From an uncultured Clostridiaceae bacterium (lineage in GTDB: Bacteria > Bacillota > Clostridia > Lachnospirales > Lachnospiraceae): a stretch of DNA of 63,833 nt. The notes below the pieces were generated by a model. That model was given only the letters and a program-made list of their open reading frames with translations, was not told the origin of the DNA and made no database searches. Position numbers and translations under genes: made by a program. The stretch is taken from contig CAMWUK010000007.1 in NCBI GenBank assembly GCA_947177415.1, positions 1-63,833 of the forward strand. Direction: 5' to 3'. Below, one piece after another: positions 37,212-46,925 of the stretch (within the stretch, counting starts at the first letter, position 1; every line of letters starts with the position of its first letter).

Positions 37212-40200
37212 TTACATCAATACAATCTCTTTGTCCAAATATAGTGAATAAATCACTTTTTCTTTTACTTTCTTTCCACTAATTTGTTCCAAAGCCTTTT
37301 GATAATAATCCAACTGGGACTGGTAACGCTGAATCAGCTCTTCTTCTGATTGGACTCTGTCTGTTTTATAATCCACCAATACCAATTCCTCCTTTTCCTC
37401 AAAGTAGGCATCCATCATTCCCTGCACTAGTACAAGCTCATCACTATCCCACTCTTCCTTCACCTTCCGTGCTGGAAGACCAATCACAAAAGGAGCTTCT
37501 CTCCAAAGCTTTTTTGCGACTTCCGCTGCTGCCATACGGTTTCCTAAAGAGGATTTACAAAAAGCAAGTATCTTTTTTTGATAAAACACCTTTGATTCCT
37601 CTTTCGAAAAAATGCCCTTTTTCACAAGATTCTCCAATTGTTTTTTCACATCAGACAGAGTTTTCACTTCTCCAATTTTCAGACACTCCATAAACTTGTG
37701 GTACAACGTACCTCTGTCGGCTCCTTGTATTTCTTCCTTTATTTCTTGCAAAAATTCTGGAAGTGGAACTTTTTCTTCTAGTTCCTCAATATTTTTGTCA
37801 AATTCCACTACTCCACATTCCTCTTCGGTCATGTGTCCTAACCGCTTTAACTCTGAAACAGTCATTTTGCTTTTTAGCGATTTTTCTTTTTCAAAAGGAT
37901 AGCAATAGTTTTGCCTTTCTTCTAATTTCTCTTGTAAAACTTCTTGATAAGTAACTTCTGTATTCCAAGAAAACAAATCTTCCTTTTTCCCTACTGCTGC
38001 CAACTGTTTTTCTACTTCCACATAAACCAAATCTGCTAATGAAAAAGTGCGTAACTGATATTGGTCAGTTTTATCATTTAATACCACAGGTGCTACCCAG
38101 TCCAGATAATTCTTTGCTTCTGTCCGGGAAAAGTAATCCATTACTTCTGGCTGGTTTTGTAATTTTTCCTTCCATTTGTCTAATTGTTCCTTCCCCTTTG
38201 TATAAAATCCTGTCATAATCAATTTTTCTTTCCCACGGGTCAATGCCACATAAAGGACTCTTAATTCCTCTCCAAGATTTTCCAAGACCGTTCTCTTTTG
38301 TATAATTTTCTTCAATAAAGAAGGTGTCTTGGTCCGCAGCTTATAGTCTACATAATCTGGTCCAAGCCCTAAATCCATATCCAGAACAAGTTTACTTCTG
38401 GCATCCTGATTATTAAAAGTTTTCCCCATACCGGACACAAATACAACAGGAAATTCCAGCCCCTTACTTTTATGTATACTCATAATCCGTACAGCATTTT
38501 CTGACATTTCACTTCCTACTGCTTCTCCAAAATCTACTTCATACTTATGGAGTTTTTCAATATACCGGTTAAAATGAAATAAGCTGCTTAAACTAGTTTC
38601 CTCAAAATCAATTGCTTTTTGTAAAAGCAAATCTAAATTGTCTCTTCTTTGCAGACCATTAGGCATAACAGATACGTATGCATAATATCCGGTTTCTTCA
38701 TAAATTTTCTCCAAAAGCTGGCAAATAGAACAGTAAGAAACCATATCCCGGTACTGGTTTATCATTGCAAAGAACTTTTCCACTTTTTGTTGTAACGCTT
38801 CCTCACAGGAATCCTCAGACAAATTTTTATAAGCTTTTAGGGAATCATACAAACTTAGAGGTACTTTAATTATATTCTTTTCCTCTTCTCTTTGTTGATA
38901 TCTACATGTATGCCGGATTTTTGCCAATTCCTTACTATCAAATCCAGCTAATGGCGAACGAAGTACCGCTGCAAGAGGAATATCTTGGTTGGGATTGTCC
39001 AGTATTTTTAAAAACTGCAAAATGGTTCTCACTTCATAAGTGGTGAAATAACCAGAACGTGTATCTGTATAGGTTGGTATTCCTTCTCCTGATAAAATTT
39101 CCATAAATGTATCCGACCAGCCGGACATAGTGCGGAGTAAAATAACAATATCACCATACTTGCAATTTCTAAGCTCTTTTGTTTCCTTATCTTGTACCAT
39201 CAATTCCCCACTAACTAGTTCCTGAATTCTTTTTGCCACCATCCTTGCTTCCATTTCCCGGTTACTAAGTTCCTTATCTTCCTCTGATAATTCTGTTTCT
39301 TCTATGCTTTCTTCCCCTTGCTCCTCCTCAAAATTTGTACAAAGAAGCAATTCTGTATTCTCTGAAACCCCTTTTTGTGCAGGAAAGTCCATATTTCCTA
39401 CATACAAAGCTGCCCTCTCGTCATAATCAATATTTCCAAGGGATTTTTCCATAATCTTCTTAAAAATTGTATTTACACTTTCTAAGACCACTGCCCGGCT
39501 TCGGAAATTCTTTGCCAAATCAATTCTCTGATATAATCCATCCGTCAATGAATAGGTATTGTATTTTTCCATAAAAAGTTCAGGTCTTGCCATTCGGAAT
39601 TTATAAATACTTTGTTTCACATCTCCCACCATAAATAAATTGGGACAGCCTTCTCTCTCTCGTGTGATACTATTTAGAATCGTTTCCTGCACCCCATTAC
39701 TATCTTGGTATTCATCCACTAGAATTTCCACAAAATGATGGCTATATTCTATTGCTACAGATGTAGGAGTCACTTCTGTTCCTTTCTTTTTCACAAGAAT
39801 CTGCAAGGCGAAATGCTCCAAATCATTAAAATCCAGAATGCATTTTTCAGCTTTCTTTTGAGCATAAGCATCCATAAAGGCTTCAGTCAAACGAATCAAT
39901 GCTGCCATTGGTTTTTGCAGCTTCTGCATATCTGAAACCATGTACTCTGTATTCTGAAAGAAAAATTGTTTTTTCAAATCCTCTATTGCCTTTTTTACAA
40001 TAGCACGAATTTCCTTCACTTTTTCTCTTTTATCAGGATCTACATCTTCATCTTTTTTCTGGGATAGAGCCTTCCACTTATAATCCTGCAACATCTGGTT
40101 TGTTCCCACATAACTCTTTATTTTTTCCAGTTCCTCTAATAAAGCTAAGTCTTCCACTAAAGCATCCTGATACATATATGGTCCTTTTTCTTCTTTTGTA

Positions 40201-40922
40201 ACCGCAAGGGCAGCTTTTGTTTTTTCTATTAAGGCTTGTGCTGTTCCCTCCACAAAAGTAAACATTGGTTTTAACCACTCTGCTCCCTCTAATTCCTCCT
40301 CAGACTCTATAGAAAAGGGAACCAGTTTTTCCTGTAACCATTCTTTTGGCCAAGGATAACTCATGGCAAAAGTATGCAGCTGCAATACCAAATCTACCAA
40401 TCCTTGATCCGATTTGCTTCCTGAATAACACTCTACTAATTCCAGAAAATCTTCCTCACCCTTCTCATAATACTCCTCAAAAACTTCTTCCAATACATCA
40501 TTTTTTAAGAGTTTTAATTCTGTTTCATCTCCAATCCGGAAATTCGGATCTAAATCAATTTCATTGAAGTAATTTCGTATCACATTCTGACAAAAGCTAT
40601 GTAAAGTAGTAATCTGGGCATTTCGTACCAATGTTGCCTGCTTTTGCAAATGCATATTTTCTGGTTCACTCTCTAATCTTTTCTCTATGGCTTTTCCGAT
40701 TCGCTCCCGCATTTCCGCTGCTGCCGCATTAGTAAATGTCACTACCAGAAGCCGGTCTATGTCTATTGGCTTTTCTTTATCTGTAATCATGGTAATAATT
40801 CGTTCCACTAAAACCGCTGTTTTTCCAGAACCTGCTGCCGCCGAAACCAAGATATTACAATCTCTTTGCGAAATGACCTTTTGCTGTTCCGCAGTCCAGG
40901 TAACTTCATTTTCCTTTCCCAT
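37212..40922 (-). CDS. addA: ATP-dependent helicase/nuclease subunit A
   Basis: 1236 residues. AddA is the UvrD-type 3'-5' helicase and one nuclease of the AddAB double-strand-break resection enzyme, the counterpart of RecBCD. Walker A is 'SAAAGSGKT' (about 27-35); further helicase motifs include 'ILVDEYQDSN', 'GDVKQSIYKFR' and 'IMSIHKSKGLEFPVVF'. The C-terminal RecB-like nuclease shows 'LVDYKTD' near residues 1182-1188 and the QxxxY motif 'RYQSQLDYY'. The ATG chosen has AAAGGAG eleven bases upstream; a GTG four codons earlier overlaps that site. It follows addB, but across 701 bp instead of the usual overlap or short gap. Confidence 0.97.
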   Translation of the reverse strand: MGKENEVTWTAEQQKVISQRDCNILVSAAAGSGKTAVLVERIITMITDKEKPIDIDRLLVVTFTNAAAAEMRERIGKAIEKRLESEPENMHLQKQATLVRNAQITTLHSFCQNVIRNYFNEIDLDPNFRIGDETELKLLKNDVLEEVFEEYYEKGEEDFLELVECYSGSKSDQGLVDLVLQLHTFAMSYPWPKEWLQEKLVPFSIESEEELEGAEWLKPMFTFVEGTAQALIEKTKAALAVTKEEKGPYMYQDALVEDLALLEELEKIKSYVGTNQMLQDYKWKALSQKKDEDVDPDKREKVKEIRAIVKKAIEDLKKQFFFQNTEYMVSDMQKLQKPMAALIRLTEAFMDAYAQKKAEKCILDFNDLEHFALQILVKKKGTEVTPTSVAIEYSHHFVEILVDEYQDSNGVQETILNSITREREGCPNLFMVGDVKQSIYKFRMARPELFMEKYNTYSLTDGLYQRIDLAKNFRSRAVVLESVNTIFKKIMEKSLGNIDYDERAALYVGNMDFPAQKGVSENTELLLCTNFEEEQGEESIEETELSEEDKELSNREMEARMVAKRIQELVSGELMVQDKETKELRNCKYGDIVILLRTMSGWSDTFMEILSGEGIPTYTDTRSGYFTTYEVRTILQFLKILDNPNQDIPLAAVLRSPLAGFDSKELAKIRHTCRYQQREEEKNIIKVPLSLYDSLKAYKNLSEDSCEEALQQKVEKFFAMINQYRDMVSYCSICQLLEKIYEETGYYAYVSVMPNGLQRRDNLDLLLQKAIDFEETSLSSLFHFNRYIEKLHKYEVDFGEAVGSEMSENAVRIMSIHKSKGLEFPVVFVSGMGKTFNNQDARSKLVLDMDLGLGPDYVDYKLRTKTPSLLKKIIQKRTVLENLGEELRVLYVALTRGKEKLIMTGFYTKGKEQLDKWKEKLQNQPEVMDYFSRTEAKNYLDWVAPVVLNDKTDQYQLRTFSLADLVYVEVEKQLAAVGKKEDLFSWNTEVTYQEVLQEKLEERQNYCYPFEKEKSLKSKMTVSELKRLGHMTEEECGVVEFDKNIEELEEKVPLPEFLQEIKEEIQGADRGTLYHKFMECLKIGEVKTLSDVKKQLENLVKKGIFSKEESKVFYQKKILAFCKSSLGNRMAAAEVAKKLWREAPFVIGLPARKVKEEWDSDELVLVQGMMDAYFEEKEELVLVDYKTDRVQSEEELIQRYQSQLDYYQKALEQISGKKVKEKVIYSLYLDKEIVLM

Positions 40923-40952
40923 ATTTAAACACACTCCTTTAAATATTCATTT

Positions 40953-41087
40953 GTAACTGTTCAGAAGCATGAACAGTTACGTTCTAAGCCCATGAAAATT
41001 CGCCTTCGTCGAAGGGCTTAGAACAATCAAAATATACTTTCTCTTACGAAACACGCAGTAAATGCGTGTTTCTACCTGAATAATTAC
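40953..41087 (+). repeat. Family A hairpin element (135 bp), copy 3, perfect 8-bp duplication
   Basis: GTAACTGTTCAGAAGC to CTGAATAATTAC, the same stems and length as the other two copies. Perfect direct repeats ATTCATTT lie at 40945-40952 and 41088-41095. It sits directly upstream of the addA ribosome binding site, between addB and addA. Confidence 0.88.
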
Positions 41088-41203
41088 ATTCATTTTTATT
41101 CTCTTGCACTCTATAACAGAATATGATAAACTCTTTGCAAGGAACAATTGTGTTACAAGGTGGTAAACCTCCCTAAACTTGCAAAAGAAGGGAGGTGGTG
41201 TAT

Positions 41204-41299
41204 ATGAGTACATACGAAGTTTTAACTTTATTAATACTTTTTGGTACATTTCTCGTTGCACTGCTTGCCTATATAGATAGGAACAACAAGCGAAAATAA
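41204..41299 (+). CDS. Putative holin-like type I toxin (Hol_Tox / TxpA type)
   Basis: 31-residue peptide MSTYEVLTLLILFGTFLVAL followed by 'LAYIDRNNKRK': a single transmembrane helix and a basic tail. The opening MSTYE.L.LLI.FG is the signature of the putative holin-like toxin family (PF16935), type I toxins that depolarise the membrane. It has a strong GGGAGGTGGT ribosome binding site, and an upstream CCTCCC that could pair with it and hide it. It is on the plus strand, opposite to addB/addA, and is followed by two hairpins typical of the 3' overlap with an antisense RNA. Too short for most gene callers. Confidence 0.8.
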   Translation: MSTYEVLTLLILFGTFLVALLAYIDRNNKRK

Positions 41300-41300
41300 A

Positions 41301-41343
41301 ATAAGCCTACCTTGTTTCTTGACCGGATCCAGGTAGGCTTATA
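41301..41343. terminator. Bidirectional terminator hairpin at the toxin / antisense RNA overlap
   Basis: Stem ATAAGCCTACCT / AGGTAGGCTTAT immediately after the toxin stop codon. In type I loci of this kind the toxin mRNA and the antitoxin RNA overlap in this region. It is followed by a second stem. Confidence 0.65.
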
Positions 41344-41353
41344 AAAACCATCA

Positions 41354-41388
41354 GGAGGTCAACCACTTTGTGGGCAGTTGCTCCTTTT
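41354..41388 (-). ncRNA. Possible end/start of an antisense antitoxin RNA
   Basis: A second hairpin, GGAGGTCAAC / GTTGCTCC with loop around CACTTTGTGG, followed on the plus strand by TTTTCT. Loci of the Hol_Tox family usually carry an opposite-strand antitoxin RNA across this segment. The existence and strand of the RNA are inferred, its promoter and ends are not visible with certainty. Confidence 0.35.
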
Positions 41389-41466
41389 CTATACTTTAAT
41401 ATAACATATCTGCCAGAACTTTGCAATAAAAATCAATGGCAAATCTTAGCCGTTTTATGTTCTTGG

Positions 41467-41600
41467 GTAACAGTTCAGCCAGAGGCTGACCTGTTACGGA
41501 ATTGGGCAAGCTTCGCATGTAAATTGCCCAATTCCTTTTCCTGTTTTAATCGCTCATACGGTCTGCACAGCGGAGTGTGCAGACCTACCTGAACTGTTAT
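41467..41600 (+). repeat. Family C hairpin element (134 bp) with perfect duplication GTTCTTGG
   Basis: GTAACAGTTCAGCC to CCTGAACTGTTAT with family C stems (GGAATTGGGCAA/TTGCCCAATTCC, GGTCTGCAC/GTGTGCAGACC). GTTCTTGG occurs on both sides (41459-41466 and 41601-41608). The right flank continues into an 18-bp piece of family B (TTGGCACATAGCTTGACA) that touches the addB stop codon. Confidence 0.88.
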
Positions 41601-41623
41601 GTTCTTGGCACATAGCTTGACAT

Positions 41624-44600
41624 TTAGTTTTCACCATCGCCGTCCAACTCTTTTCCCATACTTTCCCATATCTCATCTTTCCCCATCTTCTTCAAATCCC
41701 GGTAACTATTTCCCGGAAGACGGGTATCAAAGTTACACACTGGACGAAAATTACAATAATCACAAGCTGTTTTCTTATCCATACGGTAAGGAGAAATGGA
41801 AATATTACCATCCACAATTTCTTTTCCCTGCTTAGCCAGCAAATGGTTGGCGTATGCCCCAAGCAATGCAAACTGTTCTTTGGTTGCAGTTGTGGAGTAA
41901 CTTCCAATCTTTCCATCTTTTGTGGTGTCTACTGGTATGGCAAGGGATTTTACAGATCCATTTAATTGTTCCTCCTTTCCAAAATTTCGGTCAAGAAGCT
42001 GTATTAAATGTGTATCCTCATTTACCAGACCATTTAACTTTAATTCTTTTAATATTGCCTCCCGAAGTTCTTCCTCTGTTCCCTTTCTCTCAATAATTGG
42101 GTCATCTATATTATAATAAAAAATTCCTGCTGGTACTACCTTAGCATCCGCCCCTGTTGGAAGAGTTGCTTCTTTTTGTTCTAAAGCTGCATTCATATAG
42201 ACCACAAGCTGCATCTGCAAACCATAATATAAATTTTGAATCTGGAATTTGGTACTTCCCGTTTTGTAATCAATCACTTTTACATAGATAGCATCTTTCT
42301 CATCCACTTGCTCCTGATAGCTGTCAATCCGGTCAATTCTTCCATAAAGCCGCATCACCCTTTCCTTTTCCAGATCCATACGGGTATTTTCAAATCCATC
42401 CATATAGGAAAATGCCATTTCATAATCGGTTGGCTCAAATTCACCCAGTTTTAATTGTTCAGAAAGTGCCCAAAGAGTTCTCTTTATCATACGGGTCATC
42501 CGTTCTACCATATATGCATGACGGTAACTGCTGGATAGAATCTGGTTTCCATAATCTGCAGTCACTTCATGGATACACTGTTCTGCCAGTTCAATCAGAG
42601 TTTCTTCTGGAACCGTTCTCCATCCATAATTCCGTTCTGCCAGTTTTGTAGGAAAAATCCGAAGGACTTCATGGAAAATATTTCCAAAATCCAGACCACT
42701 AAAACGAAATTCCTGTCTCTCTTGAAGCTGAAGTCCATATTGTAAGAAATGTGCATAAGCACATGCTGCATATTTTTCAATTCTGGTTACACTGTTAGAC
42801 AAATCCTTTCCATATAGTGCTTCTGCAACTTGGCTGGTCAGGGAATTTTCTTCATTCACAAATCCAGTTCCCTCTATCAATTTCGTAAGTTGTTCTGTAA
42901 ATTCAGATTGTTTTTTATAAAAAGAAAACAATTCCTTCCACCAATCTGCCAAATCTATTTCTCCATACCTTCCAAGCCCCTGTAAAAGATACCTTTGTCC
43001 AATATCTGCTCCCAATAGCCGGTACATTCCTTTTTCCGAAATCTCTTCCCAAGGCTGGAGGTGTTCCTCTTGTTCTACTACAATATCTGGAAAAATATTT
43101 TGCAGCTTTCCAATAAGATAAGAAGGAAGTGCTGTTTTCCCCGCTGCATCTACTTTATGATAAGTAATATATAAGCGTTCCTTTGGCTTTGTCAGATTCA
43201 AATACAAATAGAATTGCTGCATATATGCATTCTGCCTCTGGGTAGGTGCTAAGGTAATTTGATTTTCAAAAAGCATTTCTCTTTCCATATCAGAAATAAT
43301 ACCACCTTTTCCGCCGCTTTTTGGCACAATTCCCTCATTGACGCCAAGAAAAAACAATGCCCGTATGTCCTTGAGACGGGTTCTTTCAATGTCACCTACC
43401 AGAATCTGGTCAACTCCTGGTGGAATGACTCCTACTTTTGCCTCTACAAATCCTGTTTCCAATAAATCCCCATATTCTGCAAGGGTTACTTTCTCTTCTC
43501 CCAAAAGTTCTACAATTTTATCAAAAATCCCCAATACAATTTCATAAATCTGGCTGTATTCTTTGGCAAGAAGCGGCATTCCTTTTTCTTCAAACTCCTT
43601 TTCATACTTTTTCAGTTTATGGTAAATTGCCTCTTTCTGAAAATATTCATGTAGTGCAGTAGTATAAGTAAGTACTGTTTTTTTTCGCCCACTAAAGACT
43701 TTACCAATGTCCTCTAAGTGTTCCATTACTTCTATACGCATCTTGTCCATTTCTTCTGCACTAACGGCATTTTCCTGTCCATAAGTTCTGGTCCATTTCT
43801 GTCCCCATCGTTTTTTCCCTTTTATCCCTAATGCAATCACATAATTCTCCAGTTTATCCACAGCTTCTCTATCCATATCCACAAGACCACATCGAAGATA
43901 CCGGAATACACTTTCATAATTAAAATTTTGCTGGAAAATTTCCAACAATGCCCTTACTAGTTCTACTAACGGATTCCCCATAATATGTTTTTTGTAATCT
44001 ATAAACACTGGAAAGTCCACTTTAGCAAATGTTTTTTCTATAATTCTGCTATACTGTTCCATATCCCCAGTTACAATAGCAACATCCCGATACCGGTATC
44101 CTTCCCTGCGAATCAGGCGAAAGATTTCACCACAGGCATAATCCACCTCTCCCTGCATATCCTTTGCAGAAAGGAGATGGATATCTGCCTTTGTATCTTT
44201 TATCTTATGTTCCTTCTGATAAGTCTTTAAGTTCTTTGGGGGGAAACGAAACAAATTCTCTTCCAAACAGGCAAGACTAGGACTTTTTCGGAACCGGTAA
44301 GGTATTTCGTCCAATCCTATCCACTCTATGGAGTGTTTTATTCCTATCTCTTTTGACATATCAAGCAACTTTAAAATAGTTTCCTTTGATAAGTGAAATA
44401 ATGCAAATTCGCTGCCCTCTCTATAAATATCTTCTCTTGGATCTATAGTAATGCTAATCCTTACTTCCTTACACTGTTTTAACATTTCCTTCAATAATTT
44501 ATACTGTACCGGGGTAAATCCAGTAAATCCGTCCAGACAGACCATACTGTCTTTTAATAAAGAGGAATGCCCTACACAATCTGTAAGTACTTCCAAGATT

Positions 44601-45133
44601 TCTTCTGCTGTAATATATTTTTCACTTAATAACTCCCGAAACCCATCATAAATCACCAGCATATCCTGAAGCTTTTGCCATAACATCGGCTTCTTTTCAG
44701 CTAATTCAATAATATGCTCTAAATCTTCTCTTTTGATGCCATACTGCAAAAATTCCGAAAGCAGGGATTTTATCTCATTCACATATCCTGTTTTCTTTAT
44801 ATTATTTTGAAAGATTCGCAGTTGTTCCTTTTTTTCAGACACTACTTTCCTGACAAGCATACTTTTTCCTGTATCCTCTAAAATCGTTCCCTGTTTCTTC
44901 CCCTGTTCTTCAAATACCCTGTATGCCAAACGCATAAAACTCAGTATATCTATATTTTGAATACCATGCCGGGGATGTAATTGCACAAAATCCTTCTGGG
45001 TTTCCATGGTAAACTGCTCTGGTACAATAGCAAAATATTTCCCTTGTGGATTATCCATAGATTCCTGTATCATATCCTGATACATTTTATAAGACTTTCC
45101 CGCACCGCTTTTTCCTAAGACTAATTTCAACAT
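41624..45133 (-). CDS. addB: ATP-dependent helicase/deoxyribonuclease subunit B
   Basis: 1169 residues, the usual length. Walker A 'GKSGAGKS' lies at residues 7-14; AddB keeps this ATP site while the rest of the helicase fold is degenerate and reads Chi. The C-terminal nuclease has 'VIDYKTGSTKFQIQ' and the iron-sulfur cluster cysteines: one in 'KYAACAYAHF' and three in 'CDYCNFRPVC' (about residues 1124, 1127 and 1133). The start ATG has GGAGG/AAAGGA upstream. With addA downstream it makes the AddAB recombination machine; the intervening 701 bp contain a toxin locus and two repeats. Confidence 0.97.
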   Translation of the reverse strand: MLKLVLGKSGAGKSYKMYQDMIQESMDNPQGKYFAIVPEQFTMETQKDFVQLHPRHGIQNIDILSFMRLAYRVFEEQGKKQGTILEDTGKSMLVRKVVSEKKEQLRIFQNNIKKTGYVNEIKSLLSEFLQYGIKREDLEHIIELAEKKPMLWQKLQDMLVIYDGFRELLSEKYITAEEILEVLTDCVGHSSLLKDSMVCLDGFTGFTPVQYKLLKEMLKQCKEVRISITIDPREDIYREGSEFALFHLSKETILKLLDMSKEIGIKHSIEWIGLDEIPYRFRKSPSLACLEENLFRFPPKNLKTYQKEHKIKDTKADIHLLSAKDMQGEVDYACGEIFRLIRREGYRYRDVAIVTGDMEQYSRIIEKTFAKVDFPVFIDYKKHIMGNPLVELVRALLEIFQQNFNYESVFRYLRCGLVDMDREAVDKLENYVIALGIKGKKRWGQKWTRTYGQENAVSAEEMDKMRIEVMEHLEDIGKVFSGRKKTVLTYTTALHEYFQKEAIYHKLKKYEKEFEEKGMPLLAKEYSQIYEIVLGIFDKIVELLGEEKVTLAEYGDLLETGFVEAKVGVIPPGVDQILVGDIERTRLKDIRALFFLGVNEGIVPKSGGKGGIISDMEREMLFENQITLAPTQRQNAYMQQFYLYLNLTKPKERLYITYHKVDAAGKTALPSYLIGKLQNIFPDIVVEQEEHLQPWEEISEKGMYRLLGADIGQRYLLQGLGRYGEIDLADWWKELFSFYKKQSEFTEQLTKLIEGTGFVNEENSLTSQVAEALYGKDLSNSVTRIEKYAACAYAHFLQYGLQLQERQEFRFSGLDFGNIFHEVLRIFPTKLAERNYGWRTVPEETLIELAEQCIHEVTADYGNQILSSSYRHAYMVERMTRMIKRTLWALSEQLKLGEFEPTDYEMAFSYMDGFENTRMDLEKERVMRLYGRIDRIDSYQEQVDEKDAIYVKVIDYKTGSTKFQIQNLYYGLQMQLVVYMNAALEQKEATLPTGADAKVVPAGIFYYNIDDPIIERKGTEEELREAILKELKLNGLVNEDTHLIQLLDRNFGKEEQLNGSVKSLAIPVDTTKDGKIGSYSTTATKEQFALLGAYANHLLAKQGKEIVDGNISISPYRMDKKTACDYCNFRPVCNFDTRLPGNSYRDLKKMGKDEIWESMGKELDGDGEN

Positions 45134-45151
45134 ATTCCTTTAACCTCCACT

Positions 45152-45288
45152 GTAACAGTTCAGTCACGAGACTGTCCTGTTACGGCTCACAGCAAGCTAA
45201 CGCATGTAAATTGCTGTGAGCCACACTTAATTTACACTTTCATACGTCCCTGCACAGCAAGATGTGCAGGGGCTACCTGAACTGTTAC
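45152..45288 (+). repeat. Family C hairpin element (137 bp), divergent copy
   Basis: GTAACAGTTCAGTC to CTGAACTGTTAC, but the second stem is GGCTCACAGCAA/TTGCTGTGAGCC rather than GGAATTGGGCAA, and the third CCCTGCACA/TGTGCAGGG. Both arms changed together, so pairing is conserved while the sequence is not. No clear target duplication. Confidence 0.75.
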
Positions 45289-45361
45289 ACCTTCTTTCTT
45301 TATTATATCGGTAAAGGCTTTTTCTCACAAGTAGTATTCTTTGAAAAGTGCTTTTTACCAA

Positions 45362-45949
45362 CTAACTATAAGATCGAATCACTGGCTGTATCTGCTTACC
45401 TTCCAGAGCTTTCTCAATGGTAGGAATTAAAAGTTGTGGATGTGCTACCAAAGATGCTGGTTTCTTTTTTGCATCATCCTGACCAAATGGTACGAAATAG
45501 ATATGCTTGGAAGCATACAAAAGACCTACGTTTTTAAAATTCATGCCAAGGCTGTCATTGCTGGATAGAAAAATTACCACTGGTTTTTCTGTACGAAGAT
45601 GTGCTTTTACTGCCATGGTTACTGGTGTGTCTGTAATGGCATTAGATAATTTTGCTAATGTATTGCCTGTGCAAGGAGCAACCACTAATAAATCCAAAAG
45701 TTCCTTTGGTCCTATTGGTTCTGCTCCTGCAATGGTAGTTATTGGATGATTTCCAGAGATCTCTGTTGCACGTTTCATAAATTCTTTCCAGTTTCCAAAA
45801 CGGCATTCCATTTCCTGAGGTACATAAGAAAAAATAGGGAACACCTTTGCTTCAAGAGCAACCAGATGTTCCATTTCAGCAAATATCTTTTCATAAGTAC
45901 AGAAAGAACCGGTAAGTGCAAAGCCGATTCTTTTTCCCGCAATCTCCAT
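45362..45949 (-). CDS. spoVFB: Dipicolinate synthase subunit B (flavoprotein)
   Basis: 195 residues. A flavodoxin-like UbiX/PPC-DC-type fold with 'GKRIGFALTGSFCTYEKIF' at the N-terminus, the FMN-binding 'LVVAPCTGNTLAKLSNAITD' region and 'AVKAHLRTEKPVVIFLSSND'. With subunit A it converts dihydrodipicolinate (from lysine synthesis) to dipicolinic acid, the main solute of the spore core. It lies 15 bp after spoVFA, in the usual order. Expected to be made in the mother cell late in sporulation, which shows the organism is (or was) a spore former. Confidence 0.95.
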   Translation of the reverse strand: MEIAGKRIGFALTGSFCTYEKIFAEMEHLVALEAKVFPIFSYVPQEMECRFGNWKEFMKRATEISGNHPITTIAGAEPIGPKELLDLLVVAPCTGNTLAKLSNAITDTPVTMAVKAHLRTEKPVVIFLSSNDSLGMNFKNVGLLYASKHIYFVPFGQDDAKKKPASLVAHPQLLIPTIEKALEGKQIQPVIRSYS

Positions 45950-45964
45950 AATAACTCCTTCTTT

Positions 45965-46864
45965 CTATATACTTTTTAAGAGTGTAATAATTTGTTTTGC
46001 CAAAATATCTGCTGCGGTTTTTGGTGCTAACTTTCCTGGAATGCCAAGACAATGTCTTGTGGTAATTCCAAGACTCTCTGCCGTTTCAAAATCTACTCCT
46101 CCTGGCATAGAAGCAATATCAATAATCACGGCATCTTTATCTATATAGGACAATCTCTTTTTATCCAATATCCGTGCTGGTACTGTGTTAAAAATAAACA
46201 TAAAGCTTCCTAAGGTAGCATTTAACTCATCATAGTTAATCGTTTCCATTCCACAAGCTTCTGCCGCAGATAAATCTTCTTCTCTTCTGGCACATACTGT
46301 AACCTTTGCATCTAGTGCTTTTAATTTTTCTGCCAATACTTTTCCGCATTTTCCATATCCCAACACCAGACACTGACTCTTATGAAGCACACATTGACTG
46401 GCTTCCATGGCATAATATATAGCTCCTTCTGCAGTAGGTATTGCATTTTCTATGGCAATGGCATTGCATTTTAGTAAGTCATGGCATGGTATTTGATACT
46501 CTCTGGAGAATTCCACAACTTCTTTTGGAAAACATCCTCCTATCAACAACTTAGGTGGATGTTTCGACAGATTGTGGAAGAAATACTCCATCGTAATCAA
46601 ACAGTTGGAATTTTCTGAATATAGATGTACCTGATCCTTAGTAAAAGGAATTCCTGTTATCCAAACATCGCTTGGCAGAAGTGTGTTTACTGCACAAAGG
46701 CTTTCGGCATGTACGGACTCCCCGTGGTAGTCTGTATGTGAAGTGGTCTGCAAGGAAACACCCGATACAGAAAATCCACGGTTTACAAAATTTTTGTACA
46801 AAAGATAATGGCGGTAATCTCCGCCGATTATGGTAATATTGGGAGAAGAAAAATCAGTTGACAT
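45965..46864 (-). CDS. spoVFA: Dipicolinate synthase subunit A
   Basis: 299 residues from the ATG preceded by AAAGGAGA; the 33-codon upstream extension has no ribosome binding site. A Rossmann-type N-terminus 'ITIIGGDYRHYLLYKNFVNRG' and a second nucleotide-binding fold 'CLVLGYGKCGKVLAEKLKAL' mark a D-isomer dehydrogenase relative, as expected for SpoVFA. It closes with 'LGIPGKLAPKTAADILAKQI'. It acts with SpoVFB in the mother cell. A sigma-K-like promoter lies about 60 bp upstream, and a strong terminator isolates it from the gene before. Confidence 0.95.
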   Translation of the reverse strand: MSTDFSSPNITIIGGDYRHYLLYKNFVNRGFSVSGVSLQTTSHTDYHGESVHAESLCAVNTLLPSDVWITGIPFTKDQVHLYSENSNCLITMEYFFHNLSKHPPKLLIGGCFPKEVVEFSREYQIPCHDLLKCNAIAIENAIPTAEGAIYYAMEASQCVLHKSQCLVLGYGKCGKVLAEKLKALDAKVTVCARREEDLSAAEACGMETINYDELNATLGSFMFIFNTVPARILDKKRLSYIDKDAVIIDIASMPGGVDFETAESLGITTRHCLGIPGKLAPKTAADILAKQIITLLKSI

Positions 46865-46925
46865 AGTAATCTCCTTTCTTTTTATCCCTCTGGTTTCTAA
46901 TAGGGATTTTGTAAATATGATACTA

